Positions 33,337 to 41,374 are shown, counted from the first letter of the stretch. The stretch is 43,660 bases of DNA from Betaproteobacteria bacterium (GCA_005882215.1 VBCK01000125.1:1-43660), one strand, 5' to 3'. The notes: generated from the sequence alone by a model not told the origin. Translations and numbers: made by a program.

Positions 33337-34422
33337 ATGAAGGTCAACGGCGTCGCGTACCGGTCGATCTGGCCGATCGGCCAGCGCTCGGTCGGCATCA
33401 TCGATCAGACCCGGCTGCCGTACGAGTTGCATACGCTGGAGCTCGCCGACTGGCGCGCGATGGTGACCGCGATCGCCTCGATGCAGGTGCGCGGAGCGCC
33501 GCTGATCGGCGTGGCCGCCGCCTACGGCATCGCGCTGGCCGCGAACCAGGATGCCGACGAGGCTGCGCTCGATGCGGCGGGCCAGCAGTTGCTCGCGAGC
33601 CGGCCGACCGCCGTGAACCTGCGCTGGGCGGTGCAGCGAATGCGCGCTCGCCTCGATGCGCTGCCTCGCAGCGAACGCCGCGCCGCCGCGTGGCGTGAAG
33701 CCGATGCGATCGCACAGGAAGATGTCGCGATCAACCGGTCGATCGGTTCATACGGATCGGCACTGCTGGCGCAGGCGTATGCGCGTACCGGGCGCCCCGT
33801 CAACGTACTGACTCACTGCAATGCCGGCTGGATCGCCACCGTGGATTACGGAACCGCACTCTCCTCCGTCTATCTCGCCTACGACGCCGGCGTGCCGCTG
33901 CACGTGTGGGTCGACGAGACGCGCCCCCGCAACCAGGGACTGTTGACGGCCTGGGAACTGGGTGGGCACGGCGTGCCGCACACGCTGATCGCAGACAACG
34001 CCGGCGGGCACCTGATGCAGCACGGCAAGGTGGATATCGTGCTGGTCGGCGCCGATCGGGTCGGCCGCGAAGGCGACGTGTGCAACAAGATCGGCACTTA
34101 TCTGAAGGCCCTTGCGGCGCGCGAAAGCTCGGTTCCGTTCTACGCCGCGGTGCCTTCGCCGACCATCGACTGGCAGCTCGGCGACGCATTGCGCGAGGCG
34201 CCGATCGAGGAGCGCGCCGCCTCGGAGCTGCGCATCGTGCAGGGCTTGGACGAGCGCGGCCGGCGCGCCAGCGTCGAGCTGGCCTCGCCCGCGTCCGCCG
34301 TGGCCAACCCGGCCTTCGACGTGACGCCCGCCCGGTTGGTCACGGGGCTGATCACCGAGCGCGGCATCGTCCGCCCGGACCAGCTCGCAAGCCTGTTTCC
34401 CGAGGCGGGTGCAACGCGGTGA
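33337..34422 (+). CDS. mtnA: S-methyl-5-thioribose-1-phosphate isomerase
   Basis: This 361-residue aldose-ketose isomerase converts 5-methylthioribose-1-phosphate to methylthioribulose-1-phosphate, and also 5-deoxyribose-1-phosphate to the ribulose form. It has the substrate-binding VRGAPLIGVAAAYG (51-64), the catalytic Cys161 (LTHCNAGW) and Asp240 (VGADRVGREGDVCNKIGTY). The length is standard. Its stop overlaps the GTG of a FucA-like aldolase. None of mtnB, mtnC, mtnD or mtnE is in the window, which argues against the classical methionine salvage order here. The start has no ribosome site but sits six bases after a -10 box. Confidence 0.95.
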   Translation: MKVNGVAYRSIWPIGQRSVGIIDQTRLPYELHTLELADWRAMVTAIASMQVRGAPLIGVAAAYGIALAANQDADEAALDAAGQQLLASRPTAVNLRWAVQRMRARLDALPRSERRAAAWREADAIAQEDVAINRSIGSYGSALLAQAYARTGRPVNVLTHCNAGWIATVDYGTALSSVYLAYDAGVPLHVWVDETRPRNQGLLTAWELGGHGVPHTLIADNAGGHLMQHGKVDIVLVGADRVGREGDVCNKIGTYLKALAARESSVPFYAAVPSPTIDWQLGDALREAPIEERAASELRIVQGLDERGRRASVELASPASAVANPAFDVTPARLVTGLITERGIVRPDQLASLFPEAGATR

Positions 34423-35123
34423 ACGAGCCCTCGACAAGGTCCAGCGGCTTGCCGCCCGCAGAACGCGTCGAAGACGGGCCGACGCTGCGACAGCAGTTGA
34501 TCCGGACCGCGCGCACCACGATCGCGCGCGGGCTGAACGTGAACAAATCGGGCAACGTCTCGGCCCGATGCGTGCGAGGCGCCACCGAAGGCCTGCTGAT
34601 CACGCCCACCGCGATCGCCTACCGCGAGCTCGCGGAGCAGGACCTGGTGTTCGTTGGCCTGCAGGACGGACGAAGTTCCGGGGAGCGGGCACCGTCCAGC
34701 GAATGGCGCATGCACGCCGACATCCTGCGCGAGCGGCCCGAGTTCGGCGCGATCGTCCACACGCACTCGCCGGCCGCCACCGCGCTGTCCTGCCACGGAT
34801 TGGACCTGCCCCCATTTCACTACATGATCGCGGTTTGCGGTGGGCCGGACGTCCGCTGTGCCAGGTACGCGACTTTCGGCACGCCGGATCTGTCCGAGCA
34901 CGCGCTGGTCGCGCTGCAGGATCGTAAAGCCTGCTTGTTGTGCAACCACGGCTGCGTCGGCTGCGGCGCCGATCTGGCCGACGCCTTGGCCATCGCGCAG
35001 GAAGTCGAGCATCTGGCACGCATTTACCTGCTGGCGCAGCAGCTGGGAGAGCCGTTGCGACTCGACGAGGCCGAGATGCAGCGCGTGCTGCAGAAGTTCA
35101 GAACTTCGTACGGTCAGCGATAG
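34419..35123 (+). CDS. Class II aldolase, FucA-like (probable methylthioribulose/deoxyribulose-1-phosphate aldolase)
   Basis: This 234-residue zinc aldolase has the catalytic Glu95 in SSEWRMH, the metal ligands His114 and His116 in IVHTHSPAA, and the third His177 in LLCNHGC. The SSEW pattern is that of L-fuculose-1-phosphate aldolase rather than of the dehydratase MtnB. The GTG at 34419 overlaps the mtnA stop (GTGA), so the two are translationally coupled. In the DHAP shunt described for Rhodospirillum rubrum and some E. coli, MtnA and such an aldolase (Ald2) split the product into dihydroxyacetone phosphate and (2-methylthio)acetaldehyde or acetaldehyde. That role is likely here. The kinase or phosphorylase that starts the pathway is not in the window. 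Confidence 0.88.
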   Translation: MNEPSTRSSGLPPAERVEDGPTLRQQLIRTARTTIARGLNVNKSGNVSARCVRGATEGLLITPTAIAYRELAEQDLVFVGLQDGRSSGERAPSSEWRMHADILRERPEFGAIVHTHSPAATALSCHGLDLPPFHYMIAVCGGPDVRCARYATFGTPDLSEHALVALQDRKACLLCNHGCVGCGADLADALAIAQEVEHLARIYLLAQQLGEPLRLDEAEMQRVLQKFRTSYGQR

Positions 35124-35214
35124 GCAAGCTGCCCATTGTCCGGCGCGCCCGGTTGCCGCAGAATCCCTAAGAATCCTTAAGAAACCGATCGACCCGTCAA
35201 GGCCCCAAAGCGCC

Positions 35215-36030
35215 ATGGATGGTGTGTTGACCGTTCGACGTTCGCAGCAACCGTCTCTGCCGATGACCGCCGCCGTCAAACGCTGGTCGGCAAGCCCGCT
35301 CTGGCGGGAGCGCAGCCAGGCCGTGGACGGCAGCGTGTGCGCCACGATGTGGCCGACCCGCACGCTGGCCGATCGGGAGCGCTGGTTCGACGAGCTGTAC
35401 GTATGGACCGAGGGATTCCAGGCCTCGACCACGCAGCGGGCCCGGATTCAGGTGGCCGCGCTCGATCATGCGCTGCGGATGCTCGACTGCGAGTCGGCCG
35501 ACTCGGTTGGGATCACGCTGTCGTTCGGAACCGCCGAGCGCCACCTGGACGCCATCGTCAAGCGGCTGCAGCTGTATCCGCTGGTCGTGCACCGGGTCGT
35601 GGTGATCCTGCGCGGCGCATTCGACCGGGTGCGCTCGCAGTACCGGATCCGGGCGCTGGTCGACTACCTGCGCTCCGGGCAGATCACGGTCGGCTATCGG
35701 ATCACGTCGCCGCGCACGACGATGGAGATTCGCTCCGTGGACCTGGTGCGGCCCGATTTCGCCAAGGTGCTCGCGCCGGCGTCGGACCGCGAGGAATTCT
35801 GGAGGGATTTCGTGTCGGAGGCCCGCGTCGCCGGCATCGCGCCCCAGGCGCTGATCGTGGCGGGCCTGGAAACCGAGCGGCAAGTCGAGCTCGCGCGCCA
35901 GGCCGGGATCCGCTTCGGCCAGGGCAACGCGGTGCGTCGATCCTTCGAACCGCCCAACACGCGCGCTCGTCGGCGCGATCCAGGCGCGCGGGTGACGCCG
36001 TCCCCGCTCACGCGGTCGCCGTTCGTTTAA
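35215..36030 (+). CDS. Degenerate EAL-domain protein
   Basis: This 271-residue cytoplasmic protein resembles the second half of an EAL c-di-GMP phosphodiesterase domain. The segment VRPDFAKVL followed by FVSEARVAGIAPQALIVAGLETERQVELARQAGIRFGQGNAV matches the EAL helix-strand end, in which AEGVE is here VAGLE and YGQGY is FGQGN. The EAL motif itself, the ExLE glutamate and the DDFG loop aspartates are not visible; the corresponding stretches read RVVVILRG and SGQITVGYRI. It is therefore unlikely to hydrolyse c-di-GMP and might bind it or a protein partner. ATG 35215 is the probable start; ATG 35263 is an alternative. It follows the aldolase gene by 91 bp and may be separately transcribed. Confidence 0.7.
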   Translation: MDGVLTVRRSQQPSLPMTAAVKRWSASPLWRERSQAVDGSVCATMWPTRTLADRERWFDELYVWTEGFQASTTQRARIQVAALDHALRMLDCESADSVGITLSFGTAERHLDAIVKRLQLYPLVVHRVVVILRGAFDRVRSQYRIRALVDYLRSGQITVGYRITSPRTTMEIRSVDLVRPDFAKVLAPASDREEFWRDFVSEARVAGIAPQALIVAGLETERQVELARQAGIRFGQGNAVRRSFEPPNTRARRRDPGARVTPSPLTRSPFV

Positions 36031-36037
36031 GTCGACA

Positions 36038-36051
36038 CCCGGCAGGCCGGG
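36038..36051. terminator. Short GC hairpin between convergent genes
   Basis: CCCGGC-ag-GCCGGG lies between the EAL-like stop (36030) and the CYTH-CHAD stop (36053). It would work in both directions, but there is no T-run and the loop is tight, so its action as a terminator is uncertain. Confidence 0.3.
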
Positions 36052-36052
36052 C

Positions 36053-37633
36053 TCACACGCCGCTGCCGTGCTTGCGCAGCCGCTCCAGCCGGGCCTGCGC
36101 CTTTGGCAGGTTGCGCCGCACAACCTTCTCGGACCATCGTTCGGCCCGCTGCACCAGCTCGCGCGACCGCGTAAGGGTCGGCAGCATCGATACGGTCACG
36201 TGCGCGTCGTTGATCTGTCCGAGCAGCTGTTGCAGTCGCGACAGCAATTTCAAGGTGCGCGCCGAGGCGCCCGCCGACAGCAGCGGCGCCAGCAGCTCGA
36301 GCGCGTAGCGTTGCCGCTTGGTCAGAATGCGTAGCCTGTGACGGCCCTGAGGCGGCAGCTTCGCCAGATCCCGCGCCGCCGCCGTCAGCCGTTGGTGCCC
36401 GCGCTCGATGACCCGTCGCGCGCGAGGTGTCAGCGGCGTCGGCGTCGAAGCGGCCGGCTCCTCGGCCCATTGCAGAAGGCGCAGCGCCGCGCGGGCGAAG
36501 CGGGCGCTGCCGAGCGTTGCGCGCAGCCGCTGCTGCTGCCGTTGGCGGCGTGCCTGCGCCCGCTCGATCAGCGCCGACCAGCGGGTGTCGTCAGCGGCCG
36601 CGATCGCCTTGCCCAGCAGAGGCAGCGTTTCGGATACCAGCACGTCCCAGTCGCGCGCGGCGCCGAAACAGTCGGCCATCCAGCGCAGATCGCGTGCGAT
36701 CGGATCGTCCGCCGCCCGGGCCACCCCGAGCACGCGCAGCGCCGAGCGCGTTCGCCGCAGCGCCACGCGCGCCTGGTGCACGTATTCCAGATCCTCGCCA
36801 AGCGCGGCGCCCCTGGCGTTGGCGAGCACCAGGTGCACGCCGTGCGCGACGATGCGCCGCGCGACGTCCAGATGGGTCCGCTGCGGCTGCAGCAGCGAGG
36901 AAAATCCGGCCGCATCCGCATGAACGGGCTGCTCGCCGAGTCGCTGCGCCAGCCGGTAGCCGCGCGAGGCCTTCGACTCGATGCTCGGCAGCAGCGCCAG
37001 CGCCCGGCGATCGCGGCCGATCAGCTCCAGTGCCAGATCGAAGGCCGATGAGGGCGAACCCTCGCGCAGCTCCAGTTCGATCTCGCAAACCGGCTCGCTA
37101 CGCCGGCCGGCGATGATCTGCCCCTCGTCCAGCCCCAGCTCGATCAGGGCGCCTCGATAGCGCACCGAGCGCACGGTGCGCTCGAACCGGGTGCGAAACA
37201 CCGGCAGCAGACGCACCGGTTCTTCGCCGAGCACCTGCTGCAGCGGCCATTCGGCCAGGCCCGCGAGCTGCGGGCGCGGGCCGGCCACCGCCGTTTCCCA
37301 TTCTCCGCGGTGACTGAGTGCGCCCGGGTTGTCGTCGGTCTTCAGGGTCTGGATCCATTGCGCGCCGGCCGCCTCGCCGATGCGCCGGATCCTGAGCGCC
37401 GCGTGCTTCGACGCCAGGCGCCGGTCGGGCGTATCGAAGTACACGCTGGCCACTTTCAGCGGCGGCTGCTTGCCATAGGCGTTCAACCTGCGGCGGACCG
37501 CCGCGCGCGCCGCTTCGGGCACTGCGAGCTTCAGCTCGATTTCCAGCGCCGGCTTGGCCGGCAGCGCGGGCACGCCGGCCGGCGGCGCGACGGACCGAAC
37601 CGGCATCGCGGTCATCGCGGGCGGCGGCTTCAT
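36053..37633 (-). CDS. CYTH-CHAD domain protein (putative inorganic triphosphatase)
   Basis: This 526-residue protein has an N-terminal CYTH domain (about 28-235) with the metal-binding ExExK motif EIELK at 31-35. Further triphosphate-tunnel residues are visible (SVYFDTPDRRLASKHAALRIRR, QTLKTD, CEIELELREG). A C-terminal CHAD domain (about 255-520) is helical and rich in His and Arg (VHQARVALRRTRSALRVL, HRLRILTKRQRYALELL). YgiF of E. coli has this layout and hydrolyses tripolyphosphate; CHAD domains bind polyphosphate. The start ATG 37633 overlaps the stop of the MFS gene (ATGA), so both should be coordinately made. A Pro-rich head of 27 residues precedes CYTH. Confidence 0.9.
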   Translation of the reverse strand: MKPPPAMTAMPVRSVAPPAGVPALPAKPALEIELKLAVPEAARAAVRRRLNAYGKQPPLKVASVYFDTPDRRLASKHAALRIRRIGEAAGAQWIQTLKTDDNPGALSHRGEWETAVAGPRPQLAGLAEWPLQQVLGEEPVRLLPVFRTRFERTVRSVRYRGALIELGLDEGQIIAGRRSEPVCEIELELREGSPSSAFDLALELIGRDRRALALLPSIESKASRGYRLAQRLGEQPVHADAAGFSSLLQPQRTHLDVARRIVAHGVHLVLANARGAALGEDLEYVHQARVALRRTRSALRVLGVARAADDPIARDLRWMADCFGAARDWDVLVSETLPLLGKAIAAADDTRWSALIERAQARRQRQQQRLRATLGSARFARAALRLLQWAEEPAASTPTPLTPRARRVIERGHQRLTAAARDLAKLPPQGRHRLRILTKRQRYALELLAPLLSAGASARTLKLLSRLQQLLGQINDAHVTVSMLPTLTRSRELVQRAERWSEKVVRRNLPKAQARLERLRKHGSGV

Positions 37634-38877
37634 AGCGCCGCGCCGCCCGAGCGCCAGCCGATCCCCGCCAGGATGACCGCCGCCGCGCACAGCGCGCCGG
37701 CCGCAGCAAAGCAAACGCCGTAGCTGCCGCTCGCGCGTTGCAACAGGCCGAAGGCAGGAGGCCACACCACGGAGCCGACGAACGTCACGAAAAGGCTGCC
37801 ACCCGTTGCCGCGCCGGCCTGTCCGGGGGGCGCCCTGCGTGCGACCTCGGACAGGAACACGCCATTCCAGCCGATCGCCGTTGCCCCCAGCAGTGCACAG
37901 GTTGCATACACCGCCAGCGCGGGCCAGCGCGGCGTCAGCGCCGCGGCCAGGGCGCAGGCGATCGCCATCAGCACTCCGAGCGCCTGCAGCGTGCGGCGCG
38001 CCGCCAGCCACCGATCGGACACGACACCCCAGGCGATGCGGCCCGCCACCCCCGCCAGGTTAGCCGCCGTCAGGCCGATGCCGGCTGCGATCCAGCCATA
38101 GCCGAGCTCCTCGACCAGGTAGGCCACGATGAAGCTCGACGTGCAGTTCTGCAGGCCGGAGTAGACGAACGACAAAGCAGCCATCGATCGCAAGGGCCCG
38201 GACGCGCCGACCAGCCGCACCCCGGACAGCAGGGCCGACCCCGTGAAGCGCGCCCCCGGGTCGCGGTCGTGATCGAGCACGGCTCGCAAGGGCTGCACTG
38301 CGGCTGCGCAGGCCAGGCACAGCACGGCCACTGCGCCCAGGGCGGCCTTCCAGCCCAGCCAGACGGTCAGCGCCGGCACCAGGATTCCGGCCAGCGCCAC
38401 GCCGGCCGGCACGCCGGTCTGCTTGACGGAGAACGTCAATGCGATCCGGTCCGGGTGCGCCGAGCGCGCCAGCATATGGCTGGACGCCGGCGTGATCGGG
38501 CCATAACCCAGACCCAACACGAGCGCCGATATCGCGAGCGCGGGCAAGGTCGCCCTCGCAACCACCAGCAGGGCCAGCGCGCACAGCACGAGCGACAGCT
38601 GCGACAGCCGCAAAGCGCCAGCGGCCGGAACCAGCGGTCCGCTGGCCAGCGCCGCGGCCGCCGAGCCGAGGTACACGAGCGAGATGTAGGTGCCAACCAT
38701 CGAGGCCGGTTGTGCGGTGGCAGCGGCGATCGCAGGAGCGATGGCCGGCACGCTCAGCGCGGCGAGCGCCGCCATCACCTGGATCGCGGTGGTCGCGGCC
38801 AGCGTAACGGCCGGGCCAGGCAGCGTCGGGCCGGTCGGACCGGCACGCTCGGGCAGTCCTCGGTGAGCGGTTGGCAT
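37630..38877 (-). CDS. Major facilitator superfamily transporter
   Basis: This 415-residue protein has about twelve hydrophobic segments and MFS-like motifs: GYGPITPASSHMLARS in the first half, a mid-protein basic loop (LRAVLDHDRDPGARF) and GRIAWGVVSDRW (the motif-A-like loop of the second half). The closest well-known style is the CynX/NIMT or OFA-type carriers, but the substrate is not evident. The start at ATG 38877 lies within the promoter of the divergent lipoprotein gene. It is followed by the CYTH-CHAD gene with a 4-bp overlap. Confidence 0.85.
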   Translation of the reverse strand: MPTAHRGLPERAGPTGPTLPGPAVTLAATTAIQVMAALAALSVPAIAPAIAAATAQPASMVGTYISLVYLGSAAAALASGPLVPAAGALRLSQLSLVLCALALLVVARATLPALAISALVLGLGYGPITPASSHMLARSAHPDRIALTFSVKQTGVPAGVALAGILVPALTVWLGWKAALGAVAVLCLACAAAVQPLRAVLDHDRDPGARFTGSALLSGVRLVGASGPLRSMAALSFVYSGLQNCTSSFIVAYLVEELGYGWIAAGIGLTAANLAGVAGRIAWGVVSDRWLAARRTLQALGVLMAIACALAAALTPRWPALAVYATCALLGATAIGWNGVFLSEVARRAPPGQAGAATGGSLFVTFVGSVVWPPAFGLLQRASGSYGVCFAAAGALCAAAVILAGIGWRSGGAAL

Positions 38878-38899
38878 CGTCAGGGCCGAAGCCTATACT
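38871..38899 (+). promoter_or_regulatory. Sigma70-type promoter overlapping the divergent MFS start
   Basis: TTGGCA (38871-38876) and TATACT (38894-38899) are spaced by exactly 17 bp, each one base from consensus. The -35 covers the start codon of the divergent MFS gene. Transcription would begin at about 38906, which is the A of an ATG that opens a 20-codon frame. Confidence 0.65.
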
Positions 38900-38905
38900 G
38901 CTCAA

Positions 38906-38968
38906 ATGGCCTCGCACTGTCCTCTCGTGCGGTCATCCGCACCGCGAGGCGGATGGAGGACGCGATGA
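38906..38968 (+). CDS. Possible leaderless 20-residue leader peptide
   Basis: ATG 38906 lies six bases after the -10 TATACT, the spacing of a leaderless mRNA. The frame MASHCPLVRSSAPRGGWRTR ends in a TGA (38966-38968) that overlaps the ATG of the lipoprotein gene (ATGA). Translation of the leader would thus end on the next start codon. Its amino acid content shows no obvious run typical of attenuators. It may be a coupling device or chance. Confidence 0.35.
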   Translation: MASHCPLVRSSAPRGGWRTR

Positions 38969-39168
38969 AACTGCCGTGGCAAATGTTGAGTCTGATGGCT
39001 TGCGCCGGTGCGACGCTGGTCGGCTGCGCCTCCACGAGCCCCACCAGCGACGAGTCGCCCCTGGGCCCGGGCGTGGACGAGAGGCGGGTGGCCCAGGTCG
39101 AGGCCGCGGCGCGCCGTGCCGGTGTTGACGTTCACTGGGTCAATTATCCGCGCAAGATGGGGCCATGA
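38965..39168 (+). CDS. Small lipoprotein of unknown function
   Basis: This 67-residue protein has a lipoprotein signal: basic start, hydrophobic core and lipobox LVGC (22-25 in MSLMACAGATLVGCAS). About 42 mature residues remain, ending with AAARRAGVDVHWVNYPRKMGP. The ATG at 38965 has GGAGGA five bases upstream and overlaps a possible leader frame. The end WVNYPRK recurs in my memory of small betaproteobacterial lipoproteins, but I cannot name a family. An ATG of the next frame overlaps the stop (ATGA at 39165). Confidence 0.72.
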   Translation: MKLPWQMLSLMACAGATLVGCASTSPTSDESPLGPGVDERRVAQVEAAARRAGVDVHWVNYPRKMGP

Positions 39169-39236
39169 GCAGTGCGCGCCGGGTGCGACTGCCGGCGCCG
39201 CCTGCACCGGCCACGGCGACGTGGCAAACTGACGCG

Positions 39237-39818
39237 ATGAGTGGCCTTGAACGCGCGCTGCGAATCCTGATCGTCGACTCCCATGGACAACCGGTCCGCT
39301 GGGCCGCACTGACGCGGGCGGCGCGCTATTACGCGTCCGGCAAGGTGGTCACCGATCTGGGCGAAAACCTGTTCGCGATGAGCGGGGGCTATCAGGAAAG
39401 CTCCGGCCTTCGGTCCGAATTCGTCACCAGCTCGATCGTGATGATCCGCGGCCGGCACCGTCTGCCGGTGGATCACGCGCACGTGGGCCTGACCAAGCAC
39501 CGGCTGTTCGCTCGCGATCGCAATGTGTGCGCCTATTGCGGCGGCCAATATACCGAGCCCGGCTTGACCGTCGAGCACATCGTTCCGGTCTCCCGGGGCG
39601 GACGGCACGAATGGACCAATGTGGTGACCGCGTGCCGCTCGTGCAACACGCGCAAGGGCAACCGCCGGCCCGAAGAAGCCCGGATGCCGCTGCTGTTCGT
39701 GCCGTACGCGGTGTGCCGCAATGAAGGGTTCATCCTGAGCAATCGCCGGATCCTGGCCGACCAGATGGCCTTCCTGCAGGCCTCCCTGCCCAAGCATTCA
39801 CGCTGGGCGCACGCCTGA
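39237..39818 (+). CDS. HNH endonuclease family protein
   Basis: This is a 193-residue protein with a C-terminal HNH domain. It has the zinc pairs CAYC and CRSC, the EHIVPVSRGG active-site strand, the WTNVVTAC helix and NTRKGNR. The N-terminal 75 residues (ERALRILIVDSHGQPVRWAALTRAARYY) are those of the stand-alone HNH group common in proteobacteria, not tied to a prophage or restriction module. I prefer ATG 39237, where the family start lies and where CAAACT, a weak -10, sits six bases upstream. An ATG at 39165 overlapping the lipoprotein stop gives a longer, 217-residue form. Its function is unknown; DNA nicking or repair is possible. Confidence 0.85.
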   Translation: MSGLERALRILIVDSHGQPVRWAALTRAARYYASGKVVTDLGENLFAMSGGYQESSGLRSEFVTSSIVMIRGRHRLPVDHAHVGLTKHRLFARDRNVCAYCGGQYTEPGLTVEHIVPVSRGGRHEWTNVVTACRSCNTRKGNRRPEEARMPLLFVPYAVCRNEGFILSNRRILADQMAFLQASLPKHSRWAHA

Positions 39819-39834
39819 GTCCTAGCGTCCACCC

Positions 39835-40590
39835 TCAAGCCAGCCGCGACCGCAGCAGGCGGAAAAATCCCCCGACCGGCTCGGCCCTGACGTAAGCGTC
39901 GTGCTTGAACGAGGTTTGCACGGCGGCCGGCTGCAGCACGCATTCGATCGCGTCGCTGCCTTCATCGACGACCGCCCACAGCGTGGCTCCCGATACGCCG
40001 TCCAGCGCCGGCGCGTGGATCTCCAGCCCATCGGCGCGGCGTGCGATCCGGCGGTAGCTGAGCTTGAGCTGCCCATCGTCCATCTCGCCCCGCGCGAACA
40101 AGACGAGCGGACGGGCGTGCAGCGTGGGCCCGACGCGACGCATCTGCGCGTACGGAAAACCGGCCAGCACGTACGTGTGGGCGCGCGCTTCCGAGGCCAG
40201 CGAGTCGAACGGCGCGATTCGCCAGTGCCGGCGCAGCAGCCCGGCGCTGCGGCGGCATCCGATCCGGACCGCCGCCAGGTCGGCGCCTGGATCGACCAGC
40301 ACGCGCGGGCGGGCCGCGCGCAACCACAGGATGCGTCCGCTGTCCGCGAGGGGCAGCCCCAGGTCGCCCGCGCAGACCCCGTCGTCGAACAGGTGTCGGC
40401 AGGTGAGCAGCAACAGCGAAGTGCCGAACAGGTACAGCGCGCCGCTCGCGAGCGGCTCGGCCCGACCATTGCGCAGCCTCAGGATCGGCACCGCGACCCG
40501 CTCCAGCGCGGCGCCGATCGCACGCGCGCGCTGCGCGCCGACGTGGCTGTCGACGTCCAGCGGCTCGGTGCCGATGCGCGCCCAGCTCAT
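39835..40590 (-). CDS. Trypsin-like serine protease-fold protein without signal peptide
   Basis: This 251-residue protein shows a trypsin/DegP-like order of residues: His66 in LLLLTCRHLFDD, Asp104 in DPGADLAAVRI and Ser200 in LDGVSGATLWAV. The GxSG block fits a nucleophile, though the usual G-N-S-G-G is altered to G-V-S-G-A. No signal peptide, PDZ domain or membrane segment is seen, so it should be cytoplasmic. It starts at ATG 40590. The stop faces the HNH gene stop across 16 bp. The family is unknown to me; a house-cleaning protease or a catalytically reduced relative are both possible. Confidence 0.65.
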   Translation of the reverse strand: MSWARIGTEPLDVDSHVGAQRARAIGAALERVAVPILRLRNGRAEPLASGALYLFGTSLLLLTCRHLFDDGVCAGDLGLPLADSGRILWLRAARPRVLVDPGADLAAVRIGCRRSAGLLRRHWRIAPFDSLASEARAHTYVLAGFPYAQMRRVGPTLHARPLVLFARGEMDDGQLKLSYRRIARRADGLEIHAPALDGVSGATLWAVVDEGSDAIECVLQPAAVQTSFKHDAYVRAEPVGGFFRLLRSRLA

Positions 40591-40721
40591 TCAGGGCTTT
40601 TCCTCAATGCTCGCAACTCAGCTTCGAACGCGTCGTAGCCTGCCACAGAAGAACGGAGGACCGGCTACGAGGGGCAGAGGGGGGTTCGCAGGCGAGTGGG
40701 AAGCTTCGGTGAATAATAAAT

Positions 40722-40751
40722 CGGGCCGGCAGGGTTGCCCCGGCCGGCCCG
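40722..40751 (-). terminator. Intrinsic terminator of the SWIB gene
   Basis: CGGGCCGGC (40722-40730) and GCCGGCCCG (40743-40751) form a perfect 9-bp stem with a 12-base loop. On the minus strand the stem is followed by ATTTATTATTC, a T-rich tract. It lies 22 bp after the SWIB stop codon and reads in that gene's direction. Confidence 0.75.
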
Positions 40752-40773
40752 CTACGGACGAGGTCCGTCCCGA

Positions 40774-41148
40774 TTACTTCAGGTGCTTGCTGACGTACTT
40801 GGTCAGCTCGAACATCGTGGCCTGAGCCTTGCCGAACAGCGGGCGCAGCTTGTCGTCGGCGTTGATGTTGCGGCGGTTGACCGGGTCCTGCAGCTTGTTC
40901 TTCTTGATGTATTGCCAGATCTTGCTGGTGACCTCGGTGCGGGGCATCGGGGTGGAGCCGATGATCGCGGCCAGCGGCCCGGTTGGCATCAGCGGCTTCA
41001 TGAATGCCGCATTCGGCTTGCGCGCGCTCTTCTTCTTGGCTGCTTTTCTCGGCGCCGCCTTCTTTGCAACCTTCTTCATGGCTTTCTTGGCGGAGGACTT
41101 CTTGGCCGACTTCTTGGCGGACTTCTTCGCTTTTTTCGCAGTTGCCAT
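40774..41148 (-). CDS. SWIB-domain protein with histone-H1-like lysine tail
   Basis: This 124-residue protein has two parts. Residues 1-45 are almost only Lys, Ala and Ser, with 19 lysines in the first 44 residues arranged as AKKSAKKS and KKAMKKVAKKAA, like the C-terminal tail of histone H1. Residues 48-124 are a SWIB/MDM2-type domain (TEVTSKIWQYIKKNKLQDP, INADDKLRPLFG, MFELTKYVSKHL). Such fusions occur in chlamydiae and in betaproteobacteria and are thought to bind DNA or nucleoid proteins. The start ATG 41148 has AGGAG seven to eight bases upstream. A strong terminator follows, so the gene is monocistronic. Confidence 0.92.
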   Translation of the reverse strand: MATAKKAKKSAKKSAKKSSAKKAMKKVAKKAAPRKAAKKKSARKPNAAFMKPLMPTGPLAAIIGSTPMPRTEVTSKIWQYIKKNKLQDPVNRRNINADDKLRPLFGKAQATMFELTKYVSKHLK

Positions 41149-41374
41149 CAACGATCTCCTGTGTGCTGGATGAAAGGCACAGCGACAGCGTTCTTGCGTG
41201 GATCCGACTCTAAGAGCGCTCTCGTTGCGTGAGCCGAATAGTATGCCAATCGCGACGGGAATCAAGTGCTTTCAGAGGGAAATTTGCGTCCGCCCCACCG
41301 CAGCCAGCCCCGTTTTCAGAGGGGGCGGGCATCATCCGGCGTCCCTCGCGAGGGCCCGAGGCACGCGCACCGCT

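Noticed and set aside
39165-39818. HNH gene as part of a restriction, retron or homing element
   Set aside because: No methyltransferase, reverse transcriptase, intron structure or phage gene is near; the protein belongs to the common stand-alone HNH group.
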